A stretch of DNA of 64,000 nucleotides from Streptomyces sp. NBC_00691 (GCF_036226665.1 NZ_CP109007.1:4194501-4258500); one strand, 5' to 3'. Counted from the first letter of the stretch, positions 49,197-60,170 are shown. Numbers and translations are program-made. Notes: generated by a model not told the origin, from the sequence alone.

Positions 49197-49406
49197 TCAC
49201 CAGCGGAAGGTGCGCATGCGCATGGCCTGGCGCATCCGGGCCGCCCGCGCGCGTCGCGGCTGGACGCGCTCGCGCAGCGCCTTCGCCTCGCCGAGTTCAC
49301 GGAGGAACTGGGCGCGGCGCCTCCGGCGCTCCGCGTCCGTCTCCGGTGTCGGTCGCCGGGCCGCCCTCTCGGCGGCGCCGTCGGCCGGTTCTTCCAGGTC
49401 GGGCAT
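49197..49406 (-). CDS. Arg-rich small conserved protein next to upp
   Basis: This 69-residue basic protein runs MPDLEEPADGAAERAARRPT, then ETDAERRRRRAQFLRELGEA, and ends RMRQAMRMRTFRW. It is predicted to be mostly helical with a high Arg content, like a nucleic-acid-binding micro-protein. The ATG at 49406 has GGTGGAG upstream. It is divergent from upp, which lies 93 bases away. I recall a similar small protein beside upp in other streptomycetes. Function unknown. Confidence 0.75.
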   Translation of the reverse strand: MPDLEEPADGAAERAARRPTPETDAERRRRRAQFLRELGEAKALRERVQPRRARAARMRQAMRMRTFRW

Positions 49407-49499
49407 CGGCCACTCCACCCCATCGCTGGGTCCCCGTGCCACCCACCTTCCCCCAGTGGCGTGGGTCGATGCCAGTGCGCGGCGGGCTACTGTTGAGTC

Positions 49500-50135
49500 A
49501 TGCGTCTCCACGTCGTCGATCACCCGCTGGTCGCCCACAAGCTCACCACGCTGCGCGACAAGCGCACGGACTCCGCGACCTTCCGTCGGCTCGCCGACGA
49601 GCTGGTCACCCTGCTCGCCTACGAGGCCACCAGGGACGTCCGGACCGAGCAGGTCGACATCGAGACCCCCGTCACGCCGACGACCGGCGTGAAGCTGTCG
49701 TACCCGCGTCCGCTGGTGGTCCCGATCCTGCGTGCCGGGCTCGGCATGCTCGACGGCATGGTCCGGCTGCTTCCGACGGCCGAGGTCGGCTTCCTGGGCA
49801 TGATCCGCAACGAGGAGACGCTGGAGGCGTCGACCTACGCGACGCGCATGCCGGAGGACCTCTCGGGCCGCCAGGTGTACGTCCTGGACCCGATGCTGGC
49901 GACCGGTGGCACGCTCGTCGCGGCCATCCGGGAGCTCATCAAGCGCGGTGCCGACGACGTGACCGCGGTCGTGCTCCTCGCCGCCCCGGAGGGCGTCGAG
50001 ATCATGGAGCGCGAACTGGCGGGCACCCCCGTCACCGTCGTGACGGCCTCGGTCGACGAGCGTCTCAACGAGAACGGCTACATCGTTCCGGGCCTGGGCG
50101 ACGCGGGCGACCGCATGTACGGCTCCGCCGAATAG
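49500..50135 (+). CDS. upp: Uracil phosphoribosyltransferase
   Basis: This 211-residue enzyme makes UMP from uracil and PRPP in pyrimidine salvage. The family signatures are clear: LVVPILRAGLGMLDGM, FLGMIRNEETLEA, the PRPP loop VYVLDPMLATGGTLVAAI and the uracil-binding end VTASVDERLNENGYIVPGLGDAGDR. Its length is normal. It starts with ATG at 49500. The last five codons plus the stop are repeated in tandem immediately downstream. Confidence 0.97.
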   Translation: MRLHVVDHPLVAHKLTTLRDKRTDSATFRRLADELVTLLAYEATRDVRTEQVDIETPVTPTTGVKLSYPRPLVVPILRAGLGMLDGMVRLLPTAEVGFLGMIRNEETLEASTYATRMPEDLSGRQVYVLDPMLATGGTLVAAIRELIKRGADDVTAVVLLAAPEGVEIMERELAGTPVTVVTASVDERLNENGYIVPGLGDAGDRMYGSAE

Positions 50136-50228
50136 AGCTGCAGTCGGCTCCGCCGAATAGAGCTGCAGTCGGCTCCGCCGAATAGAGCTGCAGCCGGCTC
50201 CGTCGTACACGACGCAGCCGGCTCCGCG
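50121..50228 (+). repeat. Tandem 25-bp repeats carrying the upp stop codon
   Basis: Units at 50121, 50146 and 50171 (GGCTCCGCCGAATAGAGCTG followed by CAGTC or CAGCC). A degenerate fourth begins at 50196 and a partial fifth (GGCTCCGC) at 50220. The first copy contains the last codons and stop of upp. Confidence 0.93.
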
Positions 50229-50251
50229 GAGCGTTGCCCCTCTTGGGGCCC

Positions 50252-50881
50252 TCAGCACTTTCCTGTCGGTACGGGCGCGGGCTTGGTCAGGGCGACCAGG
50301 GCCGCGTCCGCCGTCGTCTTCGGGGCCAGGTTCTTGAAGGCGGTCCCGATGATCAGGTCCACGTCCGCCGTGCCCCGGGTGTCCGTCTTCGTCGTGGCGC
50401 CCGCGAGCTGGGTGCCGAGGACCGGGAAGACGCCCTTGGCGGCGGTCGTGGCGCCGAGGATCAGACCGGCGCCGGGGACCTTCTTGTCGTAGGCGGCGGG
50501 TGCGTTCCCCACCTTGCCGATCTTGAAGCCGCGTTTCTTGAGCTCGTCCGCGGTCGTCTTGGCGAGCCCGCTGCGCGGGGTCGCGTTGTAGACGTTGACC
50601 GTGATCTGGGCGGGCTTGGGGAGGGCGGCCGCGGGTGCGGTCGTCGCTCGGGCGGCGGGTTTGCAGTCGGCCTGTTTGCCGGCCGTCGCACGGGTGCCCT
50701 CGTCGCCGGAGAAGACGTCGACGAGCTGGAGCGTGCCCCAGCCGGCCGCGCCGAGCACGACCACGGCGGCCGCGGCCGCGAGGATGATCCTGCGCCGGCG
50801 GTGGGGGCGGCGCATGCGCGGGTAGACGTCCCCCGTGATGCGGTACTTTCCGCCCATTCCGGGGGGAGTGAGCATGCTCAT
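50252..50881 (-). CDS. LytR C-terminal-domain membrane protein
   Basis: The 209-residue protein has a basic N-terminus, one membrane helix (about 31-50, RRIILAAAAAVVVLGAAGW) and an extracytoplasmic LytR_C domain: QITVNVYNATPRSGLAKTTADELKKRGFKIGKV, then VDLIIGTAFKNL. It lacks the LCP enzymatic domain, so it is not a complete LytR phosphotransferase but may be a regulatory or cell-wall-binding partner. The start could be either of two close ATGs (50881 or 50875); no clear ribosome binding site is seen. Confidence 0.85.
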   Translation of the reverse strand: MSMLTPPGMGGKYRITGDVYPRMRRPHRRRRIILAAAAAVVVLGAAGWGTLQLVDVFSGDEGTRATAGKQADCKPAARATTAPAAALPKPAQITVNVYNATPRSGLAKTTADELKKRGFKIGKVGNAPAAYDKKVPGAGLILGATTAAKGVFPVLGTQLAGATTKTDTRGTADVDLIIGTAFKNLAPKTTADAALVALTKPAPVPTGKC

Positions 50882-50998
50882 GAACGCAGCGTAATGCCGC
50901 CCGTCGGCGATGCCTACTTGATGATCATGTGATCGCGTCCGGATGGGGGCGAACTGACCCCGAAAGGGTCAGCGAGGACGGGGCCGGTCGGCGCCGTC

Positions 50999-51295
50999 TC
51001 AGTCCATTTCCAGGACGCGGGCGTGCAGCACCTGGCGCTGCTGGAGCGCCGCGCGGACGGCTCGGTGCAGTCCGTCCTCGAGGTAGAGATCGCCCTGCCA
51101 CTTCACGACGTGCGCGAAGAGGTCGCCGTAGAACGTGGAGTCCTCGGCGAGCAGCGTCTCCAGGTCCAGCTGGCCCTTGGTGGTGACCAGCTGATCGAGG
51201 CGGACCGGGCGCGGGGCGACGTCCGCCCACTGCCGGGTGCTTTCCCGGCCGTGGTCGGGATACGGCTTTCCGTTTCCGATGCGCTTGAAGATCAC
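50999..51295 (-). CDS. Small conserved protein with ParB-like DGxHR motif
   Basis: This 98-residue protein, MIFKRIGNGKPYPDHGREST, continues with PRPVRLDQLVTTKGQLDLETLLAEDS and ends LYLEDGLHRAVRAALQQRQVLHARVLEMD. The pattern of an LxxLxxT start and a DGxHRxxAAL end resembles the ParB/sulfiredoxin fold. Similar proteins in Streptomyces are sometimes labelled VapB-type antitoxins; I cannot confirm that, and there is no toxin gene adjacent. The minus-strand ATG at 51295 has GGTGTGATC before it. It is monocistronic and divergent from the HerA-like ATPase. Confidence 0.75.
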   Translation of the reverse strand: MIFKRIGNGKPYPDHGRESTRQWADVAPRPVRLDQLVTTKGQLDLETLLAEDSTFYGDLFAHVVKWQGDLYLEDGLHRAVRAALQQRQVLHARVLEMD

Positions 51296-51391
51296 ACGGA
51301 AAGCCTACCGGGCGAGCGGCTCCCGGCGCAGCCATGCACGGGCAGTGGGATGCTGGTGCGAACCGTGACAAACCGGAATTGGGGTGCCGTG

Positions 51392-52984
51392 ATGAGCGTG
51401 AGCGAGCAGCCACCGGCCGCGCCGGGCGGCCCTGCCGCCGAGATCGCCGCCGGGTACGCCTTCGAGGGCGCGGCACTCGATCTGGGGGCTCTGCTCTGGG
51501 ACGGCGCGTGTCACCCGGACGCGCCGATCCGCATCCCGCTGCCCGTGCTCAACCGGCACGGACTGGTCGCCGGCGCGACCGGCACCGGCAAGACGAAGAC
51601 GCTCCAGCTGATCGCCGAGCAGCTCTCGGCCAACGGAGTGCCGGTCTTCCTCGCCGACATCAAGGGCGACGTCTCCGGCGTCTCGGCCCCCGGCGTGGAC
51701 GGCGAGAAGGTCAGGGAGCGGGCCGCCCAGGTCGGCCAGGAGTGGCGGGCGACGGGCTTTCCCTGCGAGTTCTACGGCCTCGGCGGGACCGGCCCCGGGA
51801 TCCCGGTGCGCGCCACCGTGACCAGCTTCGGCCCCGTACTGCTGTCGAAGGTGCTCCAGCTCAACCAGACGCAGGAGCAGTCGCTCGGCCTGATCTTCCA
51901 CTACGCCGACTCCAAGGGCCTGGAGCTGGTGGACCTCAAGGACCTCCGGGCGGTGGTGGCGTTCCTGGTCTCGGACACGGGGAAGGCCGAGCTCAAGGGG
52001 ATCGGCGGGCTCTCCACGGTGACGGCCGGGGTGATCCTGCGGTCGATCACGGCCTTCGAGCAGCAGGGAGCGGGGGACTTCTTCGGGGAGCCGGAGTTCG
52101 ACACGGGCGAGTTCCTGCGGACGGCGGCGGACGGGCGCGGCATCGTCTCGGTCCTGGAGCTGCCGTCGGTGCAGGACAAGCCGCAGCTCTTCTCGACCTT
52201 CCTGATGTGGATGCTGGCGGATCTCTTCGGCGACCTGCCGGAGGTGGGCGATCTGGAGAAGCCGAAGCTGGTGTTCTTCTTCGACGAGGCGCACCTGCTG
52301 TTCAACGGGGCGTCCAAGGCCTTCCTGGAGTCGGTCACCCAGACCGTGCGGCTGATCCGCTCGAAGGGGATCGGCGTGTTCTTCGTGACGCAGACGCCGA
52401 AGGACGTGCCCTCGGATGTGCTCGCACAGCTGGGCAACCGGGTGCAGCACGCGCTGCGCGCGTTCACCCCGGACGACGCGAAGGCCCTGAAGGCGACGGT
52501 ACGGACCTTCCCGAACTCGCCGTACGACCTGGAGGAGGTCCTCACGGGCCTCGGTACGGGCGAGGCGGTGATCACCGTCCTCAGCGAGAAGGGCGCCCCG
52601 ACCCCGGTCGCGGCGACCCGGCTGCGGGCGCCGGAGTCGCTGATGGGCCCGATCGACGCGGCCGCCCTGGAGGCGGCGGTGAAGGGTTCGTCGCTCTACG
52701 GGCGGTACGCCGAGGCGGTGGACCGCGAGTCGGCGTACGAGAAGCTGACGGCCGAGCAGCGGGCGGCGGAGGCGGCGGCGCTGGAGGCGGCGGCCGCCAA
52801 GGAGGCGGAGAAGGCGGAGGAGGCCGGGAGGCAGGGCGGAGGGAGGGCTCCGAAGCCGGAGCCCTCCCTCGCCGAACAGGTGGTGGGCAGTGGGGTCTTC
52901 AAGTCCCTGGCGCGCTCGATCGGCACCCAGCTGGGCCGGGAGATCAGCCGCTCGATCTTCGGCACCGCCCGCCGCAAGAGGTAG
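51392..52984 (+). CDS. HerA-like ATPase (DUF853 family)
   Basis: The 530-residue protein is a FtsK/HerA-fold ATPase. Walker A is GATGTGKTKTLQ (about 66-77), Walker B LVFFFDEAHLL (about 291-301), a sensor-like FFVTQTPKDVP lies near 331 and an arginine-finger-like LGNRVQHALRAF near 348. The C-terminus has an Ala/Glu coiled-coil and a basic tail. The DUF853 (YjgR-like) group is widespread, with uncertain function in DNA handling. The ATG at 51392 is chosen over a GTG one codon earlier. The ribosome binding site is weak. It is not linked to a nuclease gene, unlike archaeal HerA-NurA. Confidence 0.9.
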   Translation: MSVSEQPPAAPGGPAAEIAAGYAFEGAALDLGALLWDGACHPDAPIRIPLPVLNRHGLVAGATGTGKTKTLQLIAEQLSANGVPVFLADIKGDVSGVSAPGVDGEKVRERAAQVGQEWRATGFPCEFYGLGGTGPGIPVRATVTSFGPVLLSKVLQLNQTQEQSLGLIFHYADSKGLELVDLKDLRAVVAFLVSDTGKAELKGIGGLSTVTAGVILRSITAFEQQGAGDFFGEPEFDTGEFLRTAADGRGIVSVLELPSVQDKPQLFSTFLMWMLADLFGDLPEVGDLEKPKLVFFFDEAHLLFNGASKAFLESVTQTVRLIRSKGIGVFFVTQTPKDVPSDVLAQLGNRVQHALRAFTPDDAKALKATVRTFPNSPYDLEEVLTGLGTGEAVITVLSEKGAPTPVAATRLRAPESLMGPIDAAALEAAVKGSSLYGRYAEAVDRESAYEKLTAEQRAAEAAALEAAAAKEAEKAEEAGRQGGGRAPKPEPSLAEQVVGSGVFKSLARSIGTQLGREISRSIFGTARRKR

Positions 52985-53016
52985 CCCCGCCGCAGGAGCC
53001 GGCGGGGCCGGCAGGA

Positions 53017-54570
53017 CTACTCCGTGACCTCGTGGTGGTCGCTGTGCAGGCCGCCGCCGCTGCTCTCGCCGCCCGTGGTCGGGGTGGAGACGACCGGCTT
53101 GCGCAGCGAGGAGATGTCGTGGGCGTAGGTGCCGACGGCGTTGGCGATGACCTTGATGTTGGCGTCGAAGGCCTTCATGTTGATGTTCTTCAGGTCGTCG
53201 CCCTTGGCGTGGTAGTTCACGTCGTACGCGACTCCCGCCGTGCCGCCGAACTTGGCTGCCTGGGCTGCGGTCTTGATGCCCTCGGCGCCGGTGAAGGTGC
53301 CACCGGAGGGGATGCCGACCTTGATGAACGGGCCGTAGTCGGAGCGGCCGGAGAAGTCGGTGCCCTCGTGCGGGAGGCCGCGCGAGCCCATGAAGTCGGT
53401 GATGTCGCGCTCCAGCTGGGCGGAGCCCGCGGGGCCGGCGCCCTCGCCGACGTTGTCCGAGTTGTCGCCGTCGTAGACGAACAGGCCGTAGTTCGGCGAG
53501 GCGATCATGTCGAAGTTGAGGTAGAGCTTGATCTCGCTCTTGTCGAGCGCGGTCAGGTTCTTGACGTAGTGGTCGGAGCCGAGGAGACCGTTCTCCTCCG
53601 CGGACCACCAGGCGAAGCGGACCTTGTTGCGGACCTTGTCCTTCGACTTGGCGAGCTCCAGGGCGGTCTGCAGGAGACCGGCGGAGCCGGAGCCGTTGTC
53701 GTTGATGCCGGGGCCCGCGGTGACGGAGTCGAGGTGCGAGCCGAGCATCACGGTGTTGGCGGCGTTGCCGCCCTTGGTCTCCGCGATGACGTTGTTGGTG
53801 ATCCGCTTCTCCTGGAGCTGGCGGATCTCGAAGGAGAGCTTGACCGGGCCCTTGGCGAGGTCGGCGGCGAGCTTCTCGCCCTCGGCCAGGCTGATGCCAC
53901 CGGTCGGGATCTTGCCCGCGGCCGGCTCGCCGAGGGTGCCGGAGAGGATGCCGTCGACGTTGTTGTAGACGATCGCGCCGGCGGCGCCGGCCGCCGCGGC
54001 CTGCTGCTGCTTGATCGCGAAGGAGCAGCCGCCGCGCTTGATGAGCGCGACCTTGCCGGTGAAGGCGCCCGCGGCGTAGTCGCCCGGCTCGCAGCCGGTG
54101 GTGCCGTCGGCGTCGACGGGCACGGCGACCAGATCGGCCTTGATGCCGCCGACCGGGGTGGACTTGGTGTACGTCATGGCGTGGATCTCGAGGGCGCGCG
54201 GCGCGGGCGCCTCCACGGAGACCTTCTCGGCGAGCGTCTCGGTGTAGATGAAGTCGAACTGCTCGTACGAGACGTCGTAGCCGGCCTTCTTGAGCTGCTG
54301 GTACACGTATGCGGCCGAGGCGTCGTGTCCGAGCGTGCCGGCCGCGCGGTGACCGCCGGCCGAGTCGGCTATCGCCTGGAACTTCTGCAGGTGCTTGTAG
54401 GCGTCCTGGCCAGTGGTTTCGCGGACCAGCTTCTTCGCCAGCCTGGCGGCATCGCGGGCGGGTGCGGCCGAGGGGTCCTTCACCGCGGTGGCGGGGGAGG
54501 CGAGCACCAGCGGGGTGGCGAGGGCGGCGGCGGCCAGAATGGCCGCGGCCCGGCGCTGGGTAGCGTTCAC
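53017..54570 (-). CDS. Secreted M28 family aminopeptidase
   Basis: This 517-residue zinc aminopeptidase is of the Streptomyces griseus type with a long N-terminal part. The signal peptide is residues 1-29 (RRAAAILAAAALATPLVLA, cleaved after ATA). A protease-associated (PA) domain is inserted (GAFTGKVALIKRGGCSFAIKQQQ). The M28 domain shows the zinc ligands GSHLDSV, INDNGSG, AEENGLLG, NFDMIASPN and DVNYHAKGD. The GTG at 54570 follows GGAAGGAC. A Ser/Gly-rich tail ends with HHEV. It likely releases N-terminal hydrophobic residues from peptides outside the cell. Confidence 0.95.
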   Translation of the reverse strand: MNATQRRAAAILAAAALATPLVLASPATAVKDPSAAPARDAARLAKKLVRETTGQDAYKHLQKFQAIADSAGGHRAAGTLGHDASAAYVYQQLKKAGYDVSYEQFDFIYTETLAEKVSVEAPAPRALEIHAMTYTKSTPVGGIKADLVAVPVDADGTTGCEPGDYAAGAFTGKVALIKRGGCSFAIKQQQAAAAGAAGAIVYNNVDGILSGTLGEPAAGKIPTGGISLAEGEKLAADLAKGPVKLSFEIRQLQEKRITNNVIAETKGGNAANTVMLGSHLDSVTAGPGINDNGSGSAGLLQTALELAKSKDKVRNKVRFAWWSAEENGLLGSDHYVKNLTALDKSEIKLYLNFDMIASPNYGLFVYDGDNSDNVGEGAGPAGSAQLERDITDFMGSRGLPHEGTDFSGRSDYGPFIKVGIPSGGTFTGAEGIKTAAQAAKFGGTAGVAYDVNYHAKGDDLKNINMKAFDANIKVIANAVGTYAHDISSLRKPVVSTPTTGGESSGGGLHSDHHEVTE

Positions 54571-54685
54571 AGAAGTCCTTCCCGTTACGGACGAGGTTGA
54601 GGGGAAGTTAGCGATCGGCAGGGCCTCCTGTGAACACCTTCTCCACAATTCCTGTCACATAGAGCAGGATTGAAATCTGGAATTT

Positions 54686-55336
54686 TCAATTCCCGTCTGG
54701 TTTCGGCTCCTTGGCGGCTTTCGCCGCTTTCGCCGCCGCCTTCATCTCCTGCTTGTGGGCCCGCACCTTCACCAGCGACTCCGGGCCCGTGATGTCGGCG
54801 GCCGAGCGGTACGAGCCCTGCTCGCCGTACGCGCCCGCAGCCTCCCGCCAGCCCGTGGGCCGGACCCCGTACTGCTTGCCCAGCAGGGCCAGGAAGATCT
54901 GCGCCTTCTGCTTGCCGAAGCCGGGCAGTGCCTGGAGACGCCCGAGCAGCTCCTTCCCGCTCGCCGCGTCCGCCCAGACTGCTTCGGCATCGCCCCCGTA
55001 CTCCTCCACGAGGAACGCGCACAGTCGCTGTACGCGCTGGGCCATCGACCCCGGGTAGCGGTGCACGGCGGGTTTCGCGGAGAGCAGCGCGGCGAACTCC
55101 TCCGGGTCCCGGGCGGCGATCTCGTGCGCGTCGAGATCGTCCGCGCCGAGCCGCTGGGCGATGGTGTACGGCCCGGAGAAGGCCCACTCCATGGGCACCT
55201 GCTGGTCGAGCAGCATGCCGACGAGCGCGGCCAGCGGCGACCGGCCGAGCAGCGCGTCCGCCTCCGCCTGCTGGGCGAGATGGATCTCAGGGTGCTTCGG
55301 GTGGGAGGCGGCGGGGCTCTTGGACGCGGGGCTCAT
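54686..55336 (-). CDS. HhH-GPD superfamily base-excision-repair-like protein
   Basis: The 216-residue protein has the helix-hairpin-helix glycosylase fold: LVGMLLDQQVPMEWAFSGPY near residue 38 and the hairpin LQALPGFGKQKAQIFLALLG near 136. It lacks the four-Cys iron-sulfur cluster of endonuclease III. After the hairpin the usual catalytic Asp-containing GVDxH is replaced by GVRPTGW, so glycosylase activity is doubtful or uses other residues. It ends in an Ala/Lys-rich tail (AAKAAKAAKEPK). Such short HhH-GPD proteins are conserved in actinobacteria with unknown substrate. Confidence 0.87.
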   Translation of the reverse strand: MSPASKSPAASHPKHPEIHLAQQAEADALLGRSPLAALVGMLLDQQVPMEWAFSGPYTIAQRLGADDLDAHEIAARDPEEFAALLSAKPAVHRYPGSMAQRVQRLCAFLVEEYGGDAEAVWADAASGKELLGRLQALPGFGKQKAQIFLALLGKQYGVRPTGWREAAGAYGEQGSYRSAADITGPESLVKVRAHKQEMKAAAKAAKAAKEPKPDGN

Positions 55337-55378
55337 GTTCCGATCATCCCGCCCGGCCAGGTTGATCGCCTGGTGGAC

Positions 55379-56317
55379 TCACCCCTTCGCGAAGCGGTCG
55401 AGGGCGGCGAGGATCAGCTTCCCCGTCTCCTCCCCGCCCAGGTGACCGGCGGTCTCGACGACGTGCAGCTCGGCGTCCGGCCAGGCCCGGGACAGCTCCC
55501 AGGCGGTACCGAGCGGCCCGCCCATGTCGAGCCGGCCATGGATCAGGACCCCGGGGATGCCGGCGAGCCGATGGGCGTCCCGGATCAGGGCACCCTCCTC
55601 CAGCCAGGCGCCGTGCGCGAAATAGTGCGAGCAGATCCGGACGAAACCGAGCCGGGTGTCGTCGACCCGGTCGGTGTACGGAGTGCCCATGCCCTCCATC
55701 GACAGGACCGCGTCCTCCCAGGCGCACCAGTCGGCAGCGGCCTTCTCCCGTACGGCCCGGTCGGGGTGGTTCATCAGGGCCGCGTAGGCGCCCACCGGGT
55801 CCGCGGCCCCGCCGGCGCCCGCCCGGAAACGCTCGTGGGCCTCGGGGAAGAACCGTCCCACCCCGTCGTACAGCCAGGCCGTCTCGGAACGGCGGGTCGT
55901 CGTCACGGCCGCGATCACGATCTCCGTGACCCGCTCCGGGTGCGCCTCCGCGTACGCCAGGATCAGGGTGGAGCCCCAGGACCCGCCGTACAGCAGCCAG
56001 CGGTCGATCCCCAGGTGCTCGCGCAGCCGCTCCATGTCGGCGACCAGATGCGCGGTGGTGTTCACCGCCATGTCGGCGGCCGGGTCGCTCGCGTGTGGGG
56101 TGGAACGGCCGCAGCCCCGCTGGTCGAAGAGGACCAGGCGGTACGCCTCCGGGTCGAAGAGACGGCGACCCCGCGGCGAGGACCCGGAGCCCGGACCGCC
56201 GTGGACGACGAGCGCGGGCCGGCCCTCCGGGTTGCCGGAGACCTCCCAGTGGATGCGGTTGCCGTCGCCCACGTCGAGCAGGCCCTGGTCGTACGGTGCG
56301 ATGTGGTCGGAGTACAT
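55379..56317 (-). CDS. pip: Prolyl aminopeptidase
   Basis: The 312-residue alpha/beta hydrolase of family S33 removes N-terminal proline. The oxyanion HGGPGSG (about 39-45), the nucleophile GGSWGS with Ser113, Asp in HGRLDMGGP and His in ETAGHLGG complete the triad. DQRGCGRS and HASDPAADM are typical for the enzyme. It starts at ATG 56317. Its upstream neighbour on the same strand ends just 10 bases away, so both small hydrolase genes probably share a transcript. Confidence 0.95.
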   Translation of the reverse strand: MYSDHIAPYDQGLLDVGDGNRIHWEVSGNPEGRPALVVHGGPGSGSSPRGRRLFDPEAYRLVLFDQRGCGRSTPHASDPAADMAVNTTAHLVADMERLREHLGIDRWLLYGGSWGSTLILAYAEAHPERVTEIVIAAVTTTRRSETAWLYDGVGRFFPEAHERFRAGAGGAADPVGAYAALMNHPDRAVREKAAADWCAWEDAVLSMEGMGTPYTDRVDDTRLGFVRICSHYFAHGAWLEEGALIRDAHRLAGIPGVLIHGRLDMGGPLGTAWELSRAWPDAELHVVETAGHLGGEETGKLILAALDRFAKG

Positions 56318-56327
56318 CCGACCGAGC

Positions 56328-56900
56328 CTAACGACCCTCGATCCGCACCGAAGGGTCCTCGCACCACTCCAGGAGCGAGGGCCATTCCCCGTACCCGGAG
56401 TCGGGGTTGAGGTGCTTCCCGCCCGGTACGAGGTCCATGTCCAGGCCGAGCGGGAGACCGTAGTGCAGGTCGGCGCCGTCGGGGCAGTAGGGGTCGCCGT
56501 CGCCGTGCACGAGACGCGCGTCGAGCCCGGTCTCCGCCAGGTCCAGTCCGTCGGCGAAGGCCGCGATCTCGGGGATCCCGGCGGTGACGGGCGGCGAGGG
56601 CGGGGCGACGAGCAGCACCCGGTCGGCCGCGGGCCGGCGTGCGCCGGCCCGCAGCCAGAGCAGCACGGACAGGCTGTGCGCGAGCACGACGAACTCGCCC
56701 CGCGCGGGCCGGGTGCCGTGCTCGTCGAGCGCGTCGAGCCAGTCGCCGAGCACGGGGGCCTCGGGCGCGGGCAGCTGCGGATAACGCACGTCGTGCCCGC
56801 GGGCCCGCAGCTGCCGGGCGAGCCAGTGCTGCCAGTGCTCGGGGGGCCGGCGGTTCTGGTAGCCGTGCAGGATGAGGAAGGTCTTGGAGGGATCGCTCAT
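56328..56900 (-). CDS. RBBP9/YdeN-like alpha/beta hydrolase
   Basis: The 190-residue serine hydrolase has a FLILHGYQNRRPPEHWQHWL start, nucleophile elbow AHSLS (Ser about 75), an Asp in LVHGDGDPYCP and catalytic His in GGKHLNPDSGYGEWPSL. All are in the arrangement of the RBBP9/YdeN family, whose substrates are uncertain. It ends 10 bases before the prolyl aminopeptidase start. Confidence 0.9.
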   Translation of the reverse strand: MSDPSKTFLILHGYQNRRPPEHWQHWLARQLRARGHDVRYPQLPAPEAPVLGDWLDALDEHGTRPARGEFVVLAHSLSVLLWLRAGARRPAADRVLLVAPPSPPVTAGIPEIAAFADGLDLAETGLDARLVHGDGDPYCPDGADLHYGLPLGLDMDLVPGGKHLNPDSGYGEWPSLLEWCEDPSVRIEGR

Positions 56901-56979
56901 GCGGAAATGCTGCGTCCCGACCCACCCGGAGGTCCACCGCCTCCCAAGCCGTGGACACCCCCGCCGCGCGGCTCCGGCC

Positions 56980-59250
<2,271 letters not shown>

Positions 59251-59291
59251 GCGTGCGCCCTCCGGTGGTCGTCCTGTATGCGGGGGAAGCG

Positions 59292-59314
59292 TACTCTATA
59301 CAACGTACAAAGTA
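59292..59314. promoter_or_regulatory. TetR operator between the UvrA-like and TetR genes
   Basis: A 23-bp imperfect dyad: TACTCTATACA, A, CGTACAAAGTA, matching at 8 of 11 arm positions. It is 42 bases from the UvrA-like start and contains TATACAACGTAC, similar to TATACAGCGTAC at 36320 before a DHA2 exporter. Confidence 0.65.
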
Positions 59315-59390
59315 AGCGGGAGCTATTCTGACCTGCGAGAACGCGAAAAAAATGAAGAACACGACACACGCGATGAGGGACGGGAGCGGC

Positions 59391-60170
59391 ATGGCGGGAG
59401 CGAAGGGGAAGAGCAGCAGCGGCGCGGGCGACCCGGCGCGCACCCTGGAGCTGCTGTGGCGCGACGGCTCGGCCGCCCCGGCGGGGCGCCGCGGCCCGAG
59501 ACAGGGCCTCACGGTGGACGCCGTCGTGGACGCGGCGATCGCGCTCGCCGACGCCGGCGGACTGGACGCGCTGACCATGCGCGCGGTGGCCCAGCACCTC
59601 GGCGTGACCCCGATGACGCTCTACACGTACGTCCCCGGCAAGGCCGAACTCCTCGACCTCATGCTCGACGCCGTCTTCCTGCGCATGGACCGGCCGCCGT
59701 TCCGCCCGGAGGAGCCCTGGCGGTCCCGCGTCACGGCGGTCGCGGACGCGAACAGGACCCTGCACCTGAGCCACCCGTGGCTGGTCGAACTGCGCATCGT
59801 GCGCGCCCCGTTGGGGCCCGGCGTGATGACCAAGTACGAGTACGAGCTGGGCGCCTTCGAGGGTCTCGGCCTCGACGACGTGGCCCGGGACTCGGCGCTG
59901 ACGTACGTCCTCGGCTTCGTCCAGGCCGGCGCCCGCGCGGAGCTGGACGCGCGGGCCGTGGCGCGGGAGAGCGCGATGTCGGACGGGGAGTGGTGGGAAG
60001 CCCACGAGCCGCTGCTGGCCCGGGCGCTGGACCAGTCGCGGTTCCCGCTGGCGAGCCGGGTGGGGGAGGCGGCGGCGATCGCGTACGACGGCCTGTACGA
60101 CGCGGAACACGCGTACCGCTTCGGCCTGGCCCGGGTGCTGGACGGCCTGGCGACACTGGGCGGGATCTGA
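59391..60170 (+). CDS. TetR/AcrR repressor of the UvrA-like gene
   Basis: The 259-residue protein has a helix-turn-helix (ALTMRAVAQHLGVTPMTLYTYVPGKAELLDLM) and a TetR_C ligand domain. It starts at ATG 59391 with GAGGGA and GGGAG upstream; upstream ATGs at 59352 and 59373 are in frame and possible. Codon use is typical. The divergent UvrA-like gene is its likely target through the 59292-59314 dyad, a common layout for drug-sensing regulators. Confidence 0.88.
   Translation: MAGAKGKSSSGAGDPARTLELLWRDGSAAPAGRRGPRQGLTVDAVVDAAIALADAGGLDALTMRAVAQHLGVTPMTLYTYVPGKAELLDLMLDAVFLRMDRPPFRPEEPWRSRVTAVADANRTLHLSHPWLVELRIVRAPLGPGVMTKYEYELGAFEGLGLDDVARDSALTYVLGFVQAGARAELDARAVARESAMSDGEWWEAHEPLLARALDQSRFPLASRVGEAAAIAYDGLYDAEHAYRFGLARVLDGLATLGGI

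Noticed and set aside
51334..54600. Plus-strand open frame of about 1088 codons spanning the HerA-like gene and the M28 aminopeptidase
   Set aside because: It crosses two real genes in the wrong frame or strand, and its translation has no recognisable domain.
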